This document shows positions 54,301-59,667 of a stretch of DNA of 64,000 bases, in pieces. Every line of letters starts with the position of its first letter. Positions within the stretch are counted from its first letter, which is position 1. The DNA comes from Neostapfia colusana (lineage: Eukaryota; Streptophyta; Magnoliopsida; Poales; Poaceae). The position numbers were made by a program, and so were the translations under genes. The stretch spans positions 57,883,671-57,947,670 of the forward strand of contig JASWHV010000008.1 in the NCBI GenBank assembly GCA_030760725.1, in the 5' to 3' direction. The notes below the pieces were generated by a model. The model was not told where the DNA came from, did not search any database, and was given only the letters and a program-made list of their open reading frames with translations.

Positions 54301-56857
54301 CGGGGTTTGTGGTCCCTGGCAAGGAGGGCAAGGTGTTGCGCCTGCGCAAGGCCCTTTATGGCTTGCGTCAGGCACCAAGGGCGTGGAATGCCAAGTTGGA
54401 TTCCACGCTCAAGAGGATGGGCTTCGGGCAATGCCCGCACGCGGCAGCCATCTACCAGCGAGGCAATGAAGGAAACACCCTACTGGTGGGTGTCTACGTC
54501 GACGACTTGGTGATCACCGGCACCAAGGATGCGGAGGTGGCAGCGTTCAAGGAAGAGATGAAAGCCACCTTCCAGATGAGTGACCTGGGATCTCTCTCCT
54601 TCTACCTTGGGATTGAGGTGCACCAGGCCGACTCCGGGATCACACTTCGACAAACCGCCTACGCCAAGCGCATTGTTGAGCTAGCTGGGCTCACAAACTG
54701 CAACCCAGCTCTCACTCCGATGGAGGAGAGGCTGAAGCTGAGCCGCGACAGCACGGCGGAGGAGGTGGACGCTACGCAGTACCGGCGTCTTGTGGGGAGC
54801 CTTCGCTACCTCACCCACACACGGCCGGACTTGGCATTCTCCGTCGGCTACGTTAGTCGGTTCCTGCAACGACCGACGACGGATCACCAGCAGGCTGTGA
54901 AGAGGATCATCCGCTATGTTGCGGGGACTCTCGATCACGGCCTCCACTACCCGAGGTGTCCTGGGGAGGCACACCTTGTCGGGTACAGCGATAGCGACCA
55001 CGCCGGCGACATCGACACCAGCAAGAGCACCAGCGGGATCCTCTTCTTCTTCGGCAAGTGCCTCGTTAGCTGGCAGTCGGTCAAGCAACAGGTGGTGGCC
55101 CTGTCCAGCTGCGAGGCCGAGTACATAGCGGCCTCCACCGCTTCGACTCAGGCGCTCTGGCTTAGTCGACTGCTTGGTGATCTCCTCAGCAGAGACACTG
55201 GAGTGGTCGAACTCAGGGTGGACAACGTGTCCGCTCTGGCCCTGGCAAAGAATCCCGTTTTCCATGAACGGAGCAAGCACATCCGGGTGAGGTACCACTT
55301 CATCCGACAATGCTTGGAGGAAGGGAGCATCAAGGCGAACTACATCAACACCAATGACCAGCTTGCGGACCTGCTCACGAAGCCCCTTGGGAGGCTCAAG
55401 TTCATTGAACTTCGCACCAAGATCGGGATGGTCCAACCCTCTCAGAAGACGACGTACAAGACTTAGGGGGAGAATGCTGGAATAAGTCTTGTAGTCCTTT
55501 GGTCTTTGGTCCCCTAGTCCCTTGTACCCTAGTCCTTTAGTTTGTTGCACTTTAGTCCTTGGTCTTTGTTGTACTCTAGTCCTTTGGTCTTTGTGGCCCT
55601 AATTAGGACAGCATCTAAGGACACTAGGACAGCATATTAAGGACACTAGGACAGCATCTTAGTGTCAGCCATGGACAGCATATTAGGACAGCATCTAAGC
55701 ATCTTAGACTAGCATCTTTGTGGCATATGCTTGGCTGCCATGGCAGCTATAAATATGTAGCCTCAACCCCTTGGGTTGGCATGGCATTGTGTGAGAAATA
55801 GACAAGAAAATTGCCCCAACTCCTAGTGTCATCCTCTCTTTCAATGAGAGTAAGAATTCAGCTACTAACAGCCATAACAGTTGATGGCAGTTACATGACA
55901 TGAACTGCGTTTAGGCGGCTGCTGATAGCCATACAAAGAGTTTTACAAGTGAGAGCAACAGGCTATCAAGCTAGAACAAGACTAGCACAAGTGGTAAAGC
56001 TAAAACCTACCTTGCCGCATGATACTACCAATTATTTAAATGACAGTACAACAGATCAGATGTCACTGAGGAAAGTGTAATATGACAAATCATAGTATCA
56101 TCGCTGGATTTTATATGTAGGTAGCGCACTGTTATACTCCTTTTGTTCTTAATTATTTGACATTAAGACAGATTGTTTAGTTCAAAATTGAACTAAAAAT
56201 CATATCCTAAACCTGAAATAAAAGAGAACAGAGAGAGTATAAACTATAAAAATTTCTATAATCTTAAAGAAAAAAAGACCGCCCATATATAACACGTGGG
56301 ATTGAAATCAGCGTACCAGATTATATTAAGAAGCTACTATGCTCTTTATAACTCTTATTATGTGCTAATGTGCCCTTCTTCTAGCCATGGAGTTGTTGAA
56401 ACACTGTTCGACATAAGCCAATCGAGTTCTAACGAGCATGCATTTTCAAAGAACACGTACACACGACAGCAATTAAATGGCAAGACCTAAAGATTTCCAC
56501 AGCGCAAATGGCAAACAGGCTACTCGTCAGGTTAATCGCCACAGCAACGACTGCCCCGAACTTGTTGCGGTCTTTCCACAACCAGACATCTATCAGGCGG
56601 ATCGGAGGAGGATTAAGAGATCCGGGGGTGTGAGGGTCTCCGTACCGGCAGTAGGCGGTGAGCGGCTTGGTGAGCTCGCCGGCGAGGACGGTGTCGACCA
56701 CCTTGTCCTCCTCCTTCCTGATGGCCGGGTTGATCCCGCCACCAGCCTCCGCGCGCACCGCCACCATGCGGCGCCGGGGCCTCAGTGGCGGCGCGGCAGA
56801 TGGGCCGACGAAGGAGAGGCGGCACGCGGCGGCGCTGAACGGGGTGGCCGTGGCCAT
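33263..56857 (-). CDS. NEET: NEET family CDGSH-type 2Fe-2S protein, two exons (56857-56646 joined to 33362-33263)
   Basis: The joined product has 103 residues, close to plant NEET (Arabidopsis At5g51720, just over 100). Residues 1-37 are Ala/Ser/Arg-rich and end VRAEAGG, a plausible plastid or dual transit peptide. GINPAIRK and DKVVDTVLAGELTKPLTAYC lead into the cluster motif. The 2Fe-2S ligands would be C70, C72, C81 and H85 (three Cys and one His). Plant NEET proteins act in iron-sulfur transfer, iron and ROS balance, and senescence. The only oddity in the motif is CDGGH where CDGSH is usual. The reading frame is intact, but the 23.3-kb transposon-filled intron leaves expression uncertain. 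Confidence 0.88.
34071..34842 (+). other. Leader region of the hAT element
   Basis: GC-rich, Pro/Arg-biased sequence (34080-34700) without recognisable domains. It is followed by a direct duplication with period 47 bp (CATAGGTGTTA at 34703 and 34750). The duplication lies just upstream of the transposase ATG. The long open frames here follow from base composition. Confidence 0.5.
34869..35036 (+). repeat. 5' LTR of the Ale-type copia
   Basis: 168 bp, TGTTAGACAC...CTTCTTTCA. A TATA box (TATATAA, 34971-34977) lies about 65 bp before the LTR end and is a plausible core promoter. Confidence 0.95.
35037..35812 (+). other. GC-rich leader with upstream ORF in the Ale-type copia
   Basis: Between the primer binding site and the gag ATG lie 776 bp dominated by CCGCCGCC-type repeats. 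An ATG at 35086 opens a 185-codon Pro/Ala-rich frame ending at 35640, out of frame with gag. The gag frame itself is open back to about 35087 but has no ATG there. It may be translated as an upstream ORF or act as structured leader; no domain was recognised. Confidence 0.5.
35813..40747 (+). CDS. Ale-type copia Gag-Pol polyprotein (1,644 aa, uninterrupted)
   Basis: The start is the first in-frame ATG, MAGTSALRD. Domain order: gag UBN2-like (about residues 130-300, RWRDMVLLTLRRY, WLVLEQRFLG), a Gly/Ser/Pro-rich linker with YNPWTGQIYMWPG and no zinc knuckle, protease (WVVDSGASYHT, about 497), integrase (GHPGADAMSKL; acidic residues in HCDLWTS, CDNGREF, NGKAER, about 690-790), RT (KWIFTHKKK, DVKNAFLHGTL, LLYVDDIVLTA near 1330) and RNase H (VYTDADWAGC near 1492, ending ADIFTKGLPS). 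All catalytic residues seem present and no stop intervenes, so it is potentially autonomous. Confidence 0.92.
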   Translation: MAGTSALRDATGLDIDGSTTAIPPIPFPAAGTTMENTASSYGTDTAETSDIAAALAASRERERALALALEQERASVASLSHQLEESARRSTSAIHEPPSDAGTYSTSLVAALHAQAAGIQNIRTLVPVILSSESTSYARWRDMVLLTLRRYCLDDHVLQDESSVQVSWISMDSLVLSWILGSLTEELQDIVRQRGGGTARQAWLVLEQRFLGNRATRALHISTRFQNTVQGDRSISTYCREMKGMADALRDLGEPVTDSALVLRVLQGLNERYCHLRTWLLRLEPLPTFEKVWSDLELEEITAGGSTGSGSATAFYGSGQSLRPPLPAAGGSPSRPPSTPTSTGDGNRRRRGKNGGRSGSSAGSTPTASTTGSSGGTGQGGAPWPTPYNPWTGQIYMWPGPSPGSQPPRPPRPQPAFAATPGYSGPAHSAGRPTAQAYSGPGYSSGGQSAPTYGGTDYPVGNSEPSAPLQEPPSTWDRQSLASSFSTMHLTPPGADWVVDSGASYHTTPNSGILSSTHPPNPSFPSSIVVGNGSVLPVTSVGDSGLPGTFQLKNILVAPDIIQNLLSVRRFTSDNNVSIEFDPFGLSVKDLSTRRPLFRCDSSGPLYTLRLPTSAASPPFALTTTASSTIWHRRLGHPGADAMSKLSSSSIISCSRGTHDSLCHACQLGRHIRLPFPTSVTHVEHSFDLIHCDLWTSPISSISGFNYYLVIIDDFSHFSWTFPLRLKSETFVTLSHFFVWISTQFGRTIRAVQCDNGREFDNSAFRNFLSAHGVQLRMSCPYTSPQNGKAERMIRTINDVIRSLMFQASIPARYWVEALHTATLLINRLPTKAIRASTPYFALYGTNPLYDHLRVFGCACYPNLSATAPHKLAPRSTRCVFLGYSLDHKGYRCLDLTTHRLLISRHVVFDESSFPFSTTSSDSTTELDSLFPTDPEAASQLPWPISSAGSTRATSQTPSTPIAAPRVASMSQASPAAPRVASTPPTSPAAPHAASASPTPSTVPQEPSASPAVPRTAPAAPPASTTPPAAPRAAPTTSSRFADPALVYQRRARGEAPAPTTPRATSRPTLVYPRREKMVVPDRPVYNPPLLHRDPGHVHPMVTRRASGSLRPVERFDSTAFSSTTTPPTEPSSISPIPTSVRSALADPNWRRAMEEEYEALLANRTWDLVPRPGRGNVVTGKWIFTHKKKADGTLERYKARWVLRGFTQRPGVDYDETFSPVVKPATVRTVLSLALSRSWPVHQLDVKNAFLHGTLTETVYCSQPAGFVDSAHPDMVCKLNKSLYGLKQAPRAWYSRFASFLVSLGFVEAKSDTSLFVYRRGSDTAYLLLYVDDIVLTASSPTLLQRTISALQQEFAMKDLGRLHHFLGITVEDRPGGLFLHQRQYCLDILQRASMADCKPCSTPVDTQAKLSATDGTPVSDPTSYRSLAGALQYLTFTRPDISYAVQQVCLHMHDPREPHLTAVKRILRYLRGTLDYGLLLRRDTASELVVYTDADWAGCPDTRRSTSGYAVFLGGNLVSWSSKRQPVVSRSSAEAEYRAVANGVAEASWLQQLLQELHTPVIKSTLIYCDNVSAMYLSTNPVQHQRTKHVEIDLHFVRERVARGEVRVHHVPTTTQFADIFTKGLPSSLFSEFRSSLNICSG
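40768..40935 (+). repeat. 3' LTR of the Ale-type copia
   Basis: 168 bp, preceded by a G-rich tract GCGGGGGGG at 40759-40767. It differs from the 5' LTR at one position. Confidence 0.95.
42141..42670. mobile_element. Candidate Tourist-like (PIF/Harbinger) MITE
   Basis: 530 bp flanked by TAA (42138-42140 and 42671-42673). The ends are GGGTGCGTTTCG and CCAAACGGGGCC, whose complement GGCCCCGTTTGG matches the left end at 7 of the first 10 bases. Non-coding. The inverted ends are imperfect, so the call is moderate. Confidence 0.45.
42956..43189 (+). repeat. 5' LTR of element C
   Basis: 234 bp, TGTTATGCGTAG...CCATACCA. It shares AGTTGGGTCTTTATG, GCTACAGTAGC-like, AGGTTAGCCT and AAGCAAGAAAATAGAT blocks with the 3' copy. 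The two copies are clearly diverged. Confidence 0.8.
43190..43981 (+). pseudogene. Internal region of element C, degenerate, no pol domains
   Basis: Starts with the altered primer site. The sequence after CATGGCAGCACAACAG (43281) has scattered open stretches; the longest (43756-43971) includes KVKRYREKVFALILSWKYLD. I recognise no retroviral domain. It may be rotted gag or captured host sequence. Element D interrupts it at 43981. Confidence 0.4.
43982..44632 (+). repeat. 5' LTR of element D
   Basis: TGTGGGCTGATC...GGAATTGCAACA. TATATATA at 44167-44174 is a likely TATA box. Downstream there are CCCTAGCCGCC repeats and a C/T-rich stretch. Confidence 0.9.
44678..49078 (+). pseudogene. Element D Gag-Pol with one premature stop
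   Basis: ATG at 44678 (MSSTPTSSG). Gag has a UBN2-type domain (TAKEAWDTIAIMRVGADR), then a CCHC knuckle CRKCGKKGHWAREC near residue 267. Protease WYLDTGATNHMTG lies near 347. Integrase has HGDICGP, TDRGGEF and NGVVERHNQ. RT has KWVFKVKKDE, DVKSAFLNGDL and VYVDDLVITG. TAG at 48260-48262 (GISVG-stop-AAYASK) sits where glutamine is expected, a single C-to-T change from CAG. The same frame then runs on through RNase H (GYSDSDYAGD, KHIDVKYHYIREC, MADILTKALG) to 49078, into the 3' LTR. Confidence 0.9.
49069..49720 (+). repeat. 3' LTR of element D
   Basis: 652 bp. The gag-pol stop lies a few bases inside it. It is preceded by a weak purine tract (AGGATCAGGAGGAGAA). Confidence 0.9.
49726..49983 (+). 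other. Remaining internal end and polypurine tract of element C
   Basis: Non-coding continuation of C after element D. It ends in AAAAAGGGGTGGAA at 49970-49983, directly before C's 3' LTR. Confidence 0.7.
49984..50185 (+). repeat. 3' LTR of element C, main part
   Basis: TGTTACAGATAGTCG... up to the insertion point of E. The last four bases of the LTR (AACA) are at 55876-55879, just after E's second target copy. Total 206 bp. Confidence 0.8.
50186..50581 (+). repeat. 5' LTR of element E
   Basis: 396 bp, TGCTGGAATAAG...GCTACTAACA. Its U3 has short direct repeats (AGTCCTTTGGTCTTTG; GGACAGCATCTAAGGACACT). TATAAAT at 50459-50465 is a likely TATA box. Confidence 0.95.
50760..55466 (+). CDS. Element E Gag-Pol polyprotein (1,568 aa, uninterrupted)
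   Basis: ATG at 50760 (MSDGQSQRS). Residues 12-90 form an Ala/Glu/Arg-rich stretch likely to be helical or coiled coil, an N-terminal extension absent from element D. Then a UBN2-type gag (TKTNYVEWAAVMRVRLQ, TAKEAWDAIAAARIGSDR), CCHC CHNCGKLGHWAREC near 407, protease WCLDTGATHHMTG near 492, integrase (HGDLCGP 688, RTDNGGEF 751, NGVVERRNQ 784), RT (KWVFKLKRDE, VYVDDLVITG near 1246) and RNase H (YSDSDHAGDID near 1408, ending LADLLTKPLG). It is related to element D but a distinct family. All catalytic motifs are intact, so probably autonomous. Confidence 0.95.
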   Translation: MSDGQSQRSVASSARQTEVAAAEERERAAAETAATAAMAARLAAAELAAARAEVEAAAAAAVARAAAAELEALRGSSSSGSVDGGVDDELRPVREAARAREVQLAAARPHGHDNRSPDGRGRAGGAPGGGGGWVHGVQAIVRDVGPGGGWPTLTKTNYVEWAAVMRVRLQVRHMWEAVQYGDVDYYEDRRALDALIAAVPPEMQFSLSKKRTAKEAWDAIAAARIGSDRARKSTLQALRKEWENLTFKPGEDVDDFALRLNTLLQKLVQFGDDTYNEERAVEKLLRCIPEKYKQIARSIESLLDLSTMSIEEAIGRLKVVDNDEPQPLSGPITIGGKLHLTREQWEAGQGDRKKGESSSSTGGRKRGKSRKGRGGTQAGARGRTEGGARGGAQGGTVGNHKPTRDDTCHNCGKLGHWARECRQPRRGQAHVAQVEKEAHVAQVEEEPALLLAHGSIKPPLVASTAAALLHLDEPKAHAFLGDGSSNDKTDGWCLDTGATHHMTGRREFFVELDSNVRGSVKFGDASGVEIKGVGSVILTAESGEHRLLVGVYYIPALRNSIISLGQLDENGSRVEIKDGVMRIWDRHRRLLAKVTRGTNRLYVLHVQVAQPVCLATRRDDEAWQWHERFGHLHFEALKQLSAKEMVRGMPCLDHVEQLCDVCVLTKQRRLPFPQQSSFRAKERLELVHGDLCGPVTPATPGGRRYFLLLVDDLSRYMWVVVLGSKGEAANAIRRAQAIAEAECGRKLRVLRTDNGGEFTAAEFASYCADEGVQRHYSAPYSPQQNGVVERRNQTVVGMARALLKQRGMPAIFWGEAVVTAVYILNRSPTKALNGRTPYEAWYGRKPAVSHLRVFGCLAFAKELGHISKLDDRSTPGVFIGYAEGSKAYRILDPETQRVRTTRDVVFNEGRGWAWDKAVDDGSTSTHDDFIVDYVHFKGVGGVGNSSPPSVSTPTPDRPPPPQPATPRTPAPTATPPGTPTPSPARVEHGPVEFVTPLSHDEERLDGCYDGEPLRYRKMENILGNQPVSGLAPHDLDDRDLEAQLHLACDDGEPRSFAEAEKHAAWRAAMQSEMDAVETNRTWELADLPRGHRAITLKWVFKLKRDEAGAIVKHKARLVARGFVQQEGIDFDDAFAPVARMESVRILLALAAQEGWRVQHMDVKSAFLNGDLKEEVYVHQPPGFVVPGKEGKVLRLRKALYGLRQAPRAWNAKLDSTLKRMGFGQCPHAAAIYQRGNEGNTLLVGVYVDDLVITGTKDAEVAAFKEEMKATFQMSDLGSLSFYLGIEVHQADSGITLRQTAYAKRIVELAGLTNCNPALTPMEERLKLSRDSTAEEVDATQYRRLVGSLRYLTHTRPDLAFSVGYVSRFLQRPTTDHQQAVKRIIRYVAGTLDHGLHYPRCPGEAHLVGYSDSDHAGDIDTSKSTSGILFFFGKCLVSWQSVKQQVVALSSCEAEYIAASTASTQALWLSRLLGDLLSRDTGVVELRVDNVSALALAKNPVFHERSKHIRVRYHFIRQCLEEGSIKANYINTNDQLADLLTKPLGRLKFIELRTKIGMVQPSQKTTYKT
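55475..55870 (+). repeat. 3' LTR of element E
   Basis: 396 bp; matches the 5' copy throughout by eye. Confidence 0.95.
56137..56237. mobile_element. Stowaway MITE in the NEET intron
   Basis: 101 bp flanked by TA (56135-56136 and 56238-56239). The ends CTCCTTTTGTTCTTAATTA and AAAAGAGAACAGAGAGAG are imperfect inverted repeats. The TTTGACA and TCAAAATTGA interior is typical of grass Stowaways. Confidence 0.7.
56646..56857 (-). CDS. NEET: NEET exon 1 (transit peptide and first ligand)
   Basis: ATG at 56857-56855 (MATATPFSAAACRLSFVGPS) gives a transit-peptide-like start. It is preferred over an upstream in-frame Met because the family's proteins start here. Upstream codons belong to a leader. 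The exon encodes 70 residues plus two bases of an arginine codon, ending at TGCCG|GTACGG. The conserved INPAIRK and YC-R blocks match plant NEET proteins. The third base of the split codon comes from exon 2, 23 kb away. Confidence 0.88.
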
Positions 56858-57074
56858 GGTTCTTGGTCGCGCTGGATTGGGTTGGTGGGAGCTGTGGATG
56901 GCTAGGTGAATGTAACTGAAGAAAAGAAAAAGGTATGCGCGGCCGCGTGAGGAGGATTTGGGGTGTGTGGCGAGCACAAGCCACCGGAGCCAGATGGATG
57001 GCGTTGGTGCCACAAAGTGCCCCCTCTTCTTCGTCACATGTACCTTCATGCAGCCAATAGATTAACTTTCTCCA

Positions 57075-57075
57075 C

Positions 57076-57084
<9 letters not shown>
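57075..57084 (-). promoter_or_regulatory. Candidate TATA box of the NEET gene
   Basis: Minus-strand GTATATATAG lies about 218 bp upstream of the ATG. It sits at the edge of an (AT)n microsatellite (57085-57108), so the motif may be fortuitous. The leader between it and the ATG is C/T-rich. Confidence 0.35.
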
Positions 57085-57108
<24 letters not shown>

Positions 57109-57109
<1 letters not shown>

Positions 57110-57682
57110 ATATTTTCTCATCATTTTATACTTATTATATTAATACATTAGTAACATAAGGTGGTGTTAACTATTCTCGTAGATGATCTAAGACTTAATA
57201 TTTATCAATCTGAACTACCGTAGATGTTAATATACATAGAATGTGTATGTATGTGTGTTTTACTTCTTTTGAAACAAAAACAAGAGGGGAGTCTCTTACC
57301 GAACTGTCATTGAATTTAAAGAGTTAGTGTTGTTAGTTCACAGTTTGAGTTAGAGTTAGTCATACATAGTTTCTTTTACTATTAAAGGGGCTTCTAACTG
57401 ATAGAGTTCACCATTTCTCATTAAATGTTTTGGTTCCCATCCATCACTGAATTTGTTCGGATACTTCCTCACTATCTCTCAAACTTAGAAACTTCCCACT
57501 TGAAATAACAACCAGTGACCTCTAGTATATCTACTGGAAGAAGTAAGAAATCAAAGATCATGAGACGGCACGACGAGCGGGAACGATGATCCATCGACTT
57601 GTTAAAAATTATCACATGATTTCTCACTAGAAGTAGAGGAGAACAAGGTAGACTTCGTCTCCATCTTCACATTTAGCATTTA
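57109..57682. other. AT-rich upstream region of the NEET gene
   Basis: No ORF with domains and no transposon ends recognised, apart from the MITE that begins at 57683. It presumably includes NEET promoter sequence. Confidence 0.5.
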
Positions 57683-57762
57683 CTCCCTCAGTTTTAAAAT
57701 AAATGATGCTAGTTAGTTTAATTTTAAATTAACCAATATCATGTATTTTAAAACATAGAGAA
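57683..57762. mobile_element. Stowaway-like MITE upstream of NEET
   Basis: 80 bp flanked by TA (57681-57682 and 57763-57764). It starts CTCCCTCAGTTTTAAAATAA and ends ATTTTAAAACATAGAGAA, imperfect inverted ends of Stowaway type. Confidence 0.6.
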
Positions 57763-57764
57763 TA

Positions 57765-58079
57765 ATAAGTAAGGATGCCGATATTTTGCTTCTATGCAAC
57801 AGGTTCGATAAAAACCCAGATGAGGCAGGTGATTCCTTAGCAAGAGAGACGCTTCTTTCGCGCACCTCTATCCCGCTAGAAATTTCGAGTTTCACTACTG
57901 GTCAATGGTAGCGCCTTCTAAAATGATTCAATCCACCTTTAAATGATAATTACGTAGGACGTGATGTGCATAGAGTGTCAGTAACAGTACCTATACCACC
58001 TCTTTTTAATTAATGTTATTTTAATGTTTACCTTTGCTGCAAAACAATTTAATAGCAACAGTCCAGTCAGTTATTCTCG
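57765..58079. other. Unassigned intergenic DNA
   Basis: AT-rich, no domain-bearing ORF and no recognised repeat. Confidence 0.5.
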
Positions 58080-59060
58080 GTAGCTTATTCAGGAGATAGC
58101 TATTGCAATGATGGACTAGGAACTGGTAGACGAAGGGGAGATCCAAGGTATTATAGGATGGGATCAGTTTACATTGGATGCTTTGATGATTTTGTCTTTA
58201 ATTTCCAAAAACAAGGTTTATAGAAGATGGTAAAGTAGATCCCAATGGCGTATAGAACATCTTAAACTTTACTCAAATCAATGGCTATACTTTCTGCTGA
58301 AACCACATACGACCTAATAAAGGTACTTAACCAAAGGTCACACCTGCTAGCATACAACTGATTATCCCTTGGCCTTTGTAGCATAATTTAGAGACGTTCT
58401 ACATGTTATTCTATCTTGGAATATACTAAGACATCATCGATGAACATCATAACGAATCTGTATACCTCAGGTACAAATAAGAAGTCCATTAAACAAACAA
58501 AGCAAGCTGGTGTATTTGTCAATCCAAAAGAGATCACTAAATACTTGTATCGAGTGGATAAAGCGGTGTTCAGAACATCCTCTGCGGTAGTTAGATCAAA
58601 GGTCTATTTTAAAGAAGATTTTCACACTAACCAACTGATAAAAAATGTTAATATAATGGACTGGCTATTTATTCTTTATGGTAACTTTGTTTCAAAGGTC
58701 GGTAGTCCACATATAATCTCAACACTTTATATTTGTTGTTGACAAACAACATTGCACATCCCCATGGTGATAAGCTGGGACAAATGTATCCTTTGTCTAG
58801 TAATTCCTTTAGTTGTACCTTGAGTTTAGCGAGTTCCAAGTTCATTTGGCAGCATTTTGTACGGCCTTCTAGAGATAGTTGTTGTATCAGTTGAGGCTAT
58901 ATTGAACTCCACCTCCATGCCTGATGGTATACCTAGTTGTTCGTCTAGAATCATGTTCAAGTATTTTCCATGCTTTTGCCCATGATTTGATAGACGATTG
59001 AGGTGATTATTTCTGGATATGTCAACTGAACTGTGTCTCGACAATGGATGGGAGAATCCA
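58080..59060 (-). pseudogene. Ty3/gypsy reverse transcriptase relic
   Basis: On the minus strand the segment from 59044 includes QLGIPSGMEVEF and ISRRPYKMLPNEL, matching the sequence before the RT core (GIPPDREVEF...ISRRPYRM). Near 58450-58410 the minus strand encodes an FIDDVLVYS-like RT catalytic box. Many stops and shifts show a long-dead fragment. No LTRs were linked to it. Confidence 0.7.
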
Positions 59061-59667
59061 GTTGAACGGTATGTGAGGCTACGCCTCTCGAGCTACTTGG
59101 CTAGGCGTATTAGCTTAACATACATAAAAGTGATGTGTGTATTAGAACTTGGATCTTCTAACCATTAGATCAACTGATATTAAGAGATAATGAAACAAAT
59201 CCTAAACTAGTTAGAACAAGAACGACAATTTAGATATGCATTACCTTCGAGTTGCGAACTCAAAGACATCTTGATGTCGATGTAGATGTGAATGAACGGA
59301 TGAGAACGTGGACATTGTCGACGGTGAAGATGATGTAGATCGGTGACCGGAGCTCTTCCCTTATCTCTCAACGCCTCATAGATCAGATCGTCCTTTGGGT
59401 TTTGTTGAGGCATTAACATGGGAAACATTTGTTCTCGTGCCTCGGCGGCCCCCTTTTATTGTGGCGCAATGAGAAGGGGGGCCCGCAACCAAAGGTCGCT
59501 AACGTCCGATCAGGGCGCGGGATCCATAGGAAGACTCGGGATCTAGAGGAGATCATATCCAAATTCTCCCCCTTGATCTTCTTGGATCAAACTTACGACA
59601 ACTTAATTTCTAAAAACCAAACTTAATGTTCATGTCTTAATACTCGACATATTGAACCCATCACATC
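59061..59667. other. Unassigned DNA left of the solo LTR
   Basis: No recognised coding domain. A C-rich TCTCCCCCTTGATC stretch near 59565 might be an inverted polypurine tract, but no LTR boundary is convincing. Confidence 0.4.

Larger units (their letters stand above)
50186..55870 (+). mobile_element. Ty1/copia element E, apparently intact, nested in C's 3' LTR
   Basis: LTRs 50186-50581 and 55475-55870 are both 396 bp and I see no difference between them. The target duplication GCCAT is perfect (50181-50185 and 55871-55875). The primer site TGGTATCAGAGCCG starts at 50584, and the purine tract TTAGGGGGAGAA precedes the 3' LTR. The gag-pol ORF is unbroken. This is the youngest-looking element of the window. 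Confidence 0.97.
42956..55879 (+). mobile_element. Copia-type element C, non-autonomous, host to elements D and E
   Basis: The target duplication GTTGA is perfect (42951-42955 and 55880-55884). The 5' LTR is 42956-43189. The 3' LTR is 49984-50185 plus 55876-55879, split by element E. A degenerate primer site (TAGTATTCAGAGCC, 43193-43206) and a polypurine tract (49970-49983) give plus orientation. With D and E removed only about 1.05 kb of internal sequence remains, without pol, so C is a short non-autonomous derivative. LTR divergence and length difference mark it as the oldest layer here. Confidence 0.85.
33363..56645 (-). other. Single NEET intron, 23,283 bp, filled with nested transposons
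   Basis: The donor is TGCCG|GTACGG at 56646/56645 and the acceptor GAGAAG|A at 33363/33362. Inside are the hAT element (33851-42120), a Tourist-like MITE (42141-42670), copia C with D and E (42956-55879) and a Stowaway (56137-56237), together about 21.8 kb. Removing these leaves an intron of roughly 1.4 kb. All elements with readable direction lie antisense to the gene. Confidence 0.85.

Noticed and set aside
56477..56905. Plus-strand ORFs opposite NEET exon 1
   Set aside because: They are mirror frames of a GC-rich exon; the minus strand matches a known family in both exons.
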